From Plectrocnemia conspersa (taxonomy: Eukaryota; Arthropoda; Insecta; Trichoptera; Polycentropodidae): DNA of 64,000 nucleotides. The translations under genes and the position numbers were made by a program. The stretch is taken from contig VTFK01000029.1 of the NCBI GenBank assembly GCA_009617715.1, positions 1,178,001 through 1,242,000 of the forward strand, read 5' to 3'. The notes beneath the pieces are model-generated. The model searched no databases and was not told the origin of the DNA. It worked only from the letters and a program-made list of their open reading frames with translations. Shown piece by piece: positions 61,851 through 64,000 of the stretch; positions within the stretch are counted from its first letter, which is position 1, and every line of letters begins with the position of its first letter.

Positions 61851-62225
61851 AGGTAGGTATTTATAATAAAATTACCGACTTAAGCCGTGTGTTTTAAGTG
61901 TTTTATGATATCGTGTTACTCTCCTAAATTCTTGAATAAAAAAAATCAAACTGTTTAAGTGATATTTTATGATTAAATAAGCACAAATGATAAGTAAATA
62001 TATACATACTATATCTTATGTAGGTATATTATATTTTGCTTAGACCGAATAATGTTTTCATATTTTAATTCTATTTTAAAAAAAAATATATACTTATATT
62101 TTTGTATGTACGTATATGTATAATATATACTATATATTTTAATATATATTAAATTATGGTAATTATTTAATTAATTATAAGATCATGATTTGCATCACAT
62201 TTATTTGTAATGCATTATTATTGTA

Positions 62226-62326
62226 TCGCCGAAAAGACCGTCGCCCAAAAGACCATCGCCCATTTGTCCGTCGCCCATTTTGAATCGCCCATTTGACCGT
62301 CGCCCAATCGCCGTCGCCCAATTGAC
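62226..62326 (-). repeat. Right subterminal array, GGGCGA motifs inverted
   Basis: On the minus strand, six TGGGCGA(C/T) motifs plus one degenerate (TCGGCGA), about 14-20 bases apart, mirroring the left array. Confidence 0.8.
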
Positions 62327-62460
62327 CGTGTCCCTGCCAATCTACTTTGTTCTTCAGTTGTCGCTTGAATTTCATTTATGGATTGTATTAGTAGTAATAA
62401 TGTGTTCAATGTTTAACTCTTAATAAGGGTCTTATTGTTTTCAATTATTTTTCAGAAGCA

Positions 62461-62643
62461 ATGATAGCACAATTTGACGAACTTATTTGGCGACAACGTA
62501 GAATTGATATATATAAACAAAAAAATAATCATCTCAGCAAGTATTATCTTTTTATAAAGAACATACTACATAGGTTTAATGTAACTGAATATTTGGAATT
62601 TGGCTGTTCCGAAAGAGAAATGATTGCACAGAAGAAAAATTGA
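62461..62643 (+). CDS. Unassigned ORF, 60 aa, probably decayed
   Basis: Follows an acceptor-like TTATTTTTCAG (ends 62456). Reads MIAQFDELIWRQRRIDIYKQ ... FNVTEYLEFGCSEREMIAQ, stop TGA. Shifting frame near the end extends it as KKHDVDTYFTTSELKIRIRY before another stop and a donor-like CAG|GTATGC near 62727. That suggests a frameshifted fossil. No family recognised. Confidence 0.2.
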   Translation: MIAQFDELIWRQRRIDIYKQKNNHLSKYYLFIKNILHRFNVTEYLEFGCSEREMIAQKKN

Positions 62644-62739
62644 TAAAAAACATGACGTAGATACATATTTTACCACATCGGAATTAAAAATAAGAATTAG
62701 ATATTTTGGCTAACGAATATTCCAGGTATGCAATCACAC

Positions 62740-64000
62740 ATTTATAATTATTGTAAAATGCCGTCTTTTAAATTACATTCAAGAAACTACACATGCGTTG
62801 TCCGTTGGCTGATATATTGCGGGTCGTTGCTTAGAACGGAACGATCTAAGTGAATTTTTTCTGCAATAATGGTTTTAATTTATTTTGTTTATATACCTTG
62901 GTGTATACAACAATTCACTCACTACCCTAAATATTATCACTAAATGGCACAAAAAACATAAAAATCTAAAAGTATAAAGCCCATGACTGACGTTTTAGGA
63001 AAAATATAAAATGAATTTAAAAGTTAAAATATTTGCATCACATTGTCAGTTCTCTGTGTAAGTATTATGTTTAAATTTTAATTATTGTTTATTTTTGAGA
63101 AGCCATGAGCGAGTAATAAGATGATGCGAGCGAACAATAAGATACGCAAAAATGGAACTAAAATTCTCCAGCTAAATAACCGACTGCATCATAATCATAG
63201 TTACGCGATCGTCGAGAAAAATAGTATCCCCAAATATCAACAGATAAAAAAATACGTTTTATTAGCATTTATATGGTTTGATTGACATTAACTTTCATAC
63301 GCACTAAGTATATATTACATGTTCACATTTAAAACGTACCTGTTTTAATTGCAATTCGAGTAATTATATTCAGTCAAATCTAACATATATGTGCATTAAA
63401 TTGGAAGCAATGATTTTGTTTATGTATTGTAAAAGGAAAAACTCACTTTTCGGCATCGGAACTCAAAATTTGAAGACTTCAACACGAAGATTGTTTTATG
63501 ATTGTTTATATAGTTTAACAATGTATTCTTCTAATTCTTACACACATTATGTATATATTTCATTTTCATAGTTATAACACACTTAGTTAATTTACAATCC
63601 GAATATTTATATATAGTCAAATCGAACAACGCACAAAATAATAAAAATTACTGTCGCGTAGCAAATTTATTTAAAACTGTTGCTACGTTACTATCGACTA
63701 TTTTGTTTTATATTTGAATGCTTATTTTTCATTGGTCGAAACAACAGAATTCATTCGAAAATCAATCGAGCAAATTCAATTTTTTTTTTTTTTATTATAA
63801 TTAAATATATTTCCTTTGTTTACGTGTATTATTATATACACCGTTCATACAAAGCGATACGATTTACAGAGTAGAAGATTCGCCATAAAATATTTCATTT
63901 TTAACTACACGCGTCCTAAACCAAATGCTCATTTTTGTAATATTTTCTTATTTCCATGTTTCATTTTTGTTTATTATTAAAATTTGGTTATACAACTATT
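62740..64000. other. Mostly AT-rich spacer
   Basis: Small moderate-GC patches at 62785-62850 and 63110-63230; T14 run at 63780-63793. No gene or repeat recognised up to the window end. Confidence 0.5.

Larger units (their letters stand above)
60699..62336. mobile_element. 1.64-kb TIR element with GGGCGAC arrays and internal tandem repeat
   Basis: Ends are CAGTACGCGACAATTGGGCG on the left and, reverse-complemented, CAGGGACACGGTCAATTGGG on the right. CCAATC flanks both sides (60693-60698, 62337-62342); an 8-base TGCCAATC duplication also fits if the element ends at 62334. Just inside each end lies an array of TGGGCGA(C/T) motifs in inverted orientation. The core has three ~170-bp tandem units. 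No transposase frame, so non-autonomous. CAG...CTG ends suggest a hAT-like superfamily, but the duplication length leaves this open. Confidence 0.75.

Overview
The window is 64 kb of very AT-rich eukaryotic nuclear DNA, almost certainly from an arthropod and most likely an insect. Reasons: no dense bacterial-style coding, long A/T runs, splice-site-like signals, hAT transposon ends, a tRNA-derived SINE family, and CpG-containing GC-richer islands set in A/T spacer. I cannot name the order with confidence. I recognised no complete protein-coding gene, rRNA, tRNA or CRISPR array. Most open frames of 60-140 codons read as chance frames. The few worth keeping are candidate exons or small ORFs, listed with low confidence.

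From 0 to about 55.4 kb, A/T-rich spacer is interrupted every 1-3 kb by unique GC-richer islands of 0.2-1 kb. They carry recognisable regulatory words: TGACGTCA, a palindromic kappaB site, a TAATCGATTA homeodomain palindrome, TCF-like and GATC clusters, GTGGCGC motifs, GA/CT tracts and TATA boxes. This looks like the intergenic or intronic cis-regulatory territory of a developmental regulator. Two GC peaks (50.2-50.6 and 52.5-52.8 kb) resemble promoter or 5' UTR sequence, or old retroelement pieces. Splice-like signals on the plus strand (candidate exons at 9.6 and 40.1 kb, and a recursive-splice-like motif at 40.4 kb) would fit a long intron, but this is unproven. A short element with the frame MAGAS(R/L)PKY occurs at 11.3 and 44.6 kb. 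It differs mostly at third codon positions and could be a duplicated first exon.

Mobile DNA includes a complete 264-bp hAT-type MITE with an 8-bp target duplication (38.7 kb), five SINE copies (38.0-45.0 kb), a hAT terminus (24.0 kb), two diverged ~460-bp direct repeats ending a short conserved reading frame (28.8 and 31.4 kb), a nested foldback cluster (25.9-26.5 kb), and a (AT)89 microsatellite (51.7 kb).

From about 55.4 kb to the end the islands stop and the DNA becomes repeat-dominated: a retroposed poly(A) end, a decayed hAT transposase, a hairpin element, a pair of abutting perfect palindromes (60,162-60,259), and a 1.64-kb TIR element (60,699-62,336). The TIR element carries inverted arrays of a GGGCGAC motif at its ends and three ~170-bp tandem repeats inside. 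The twin palindromes and the TIR element are the strongest candidates for something undescribed.
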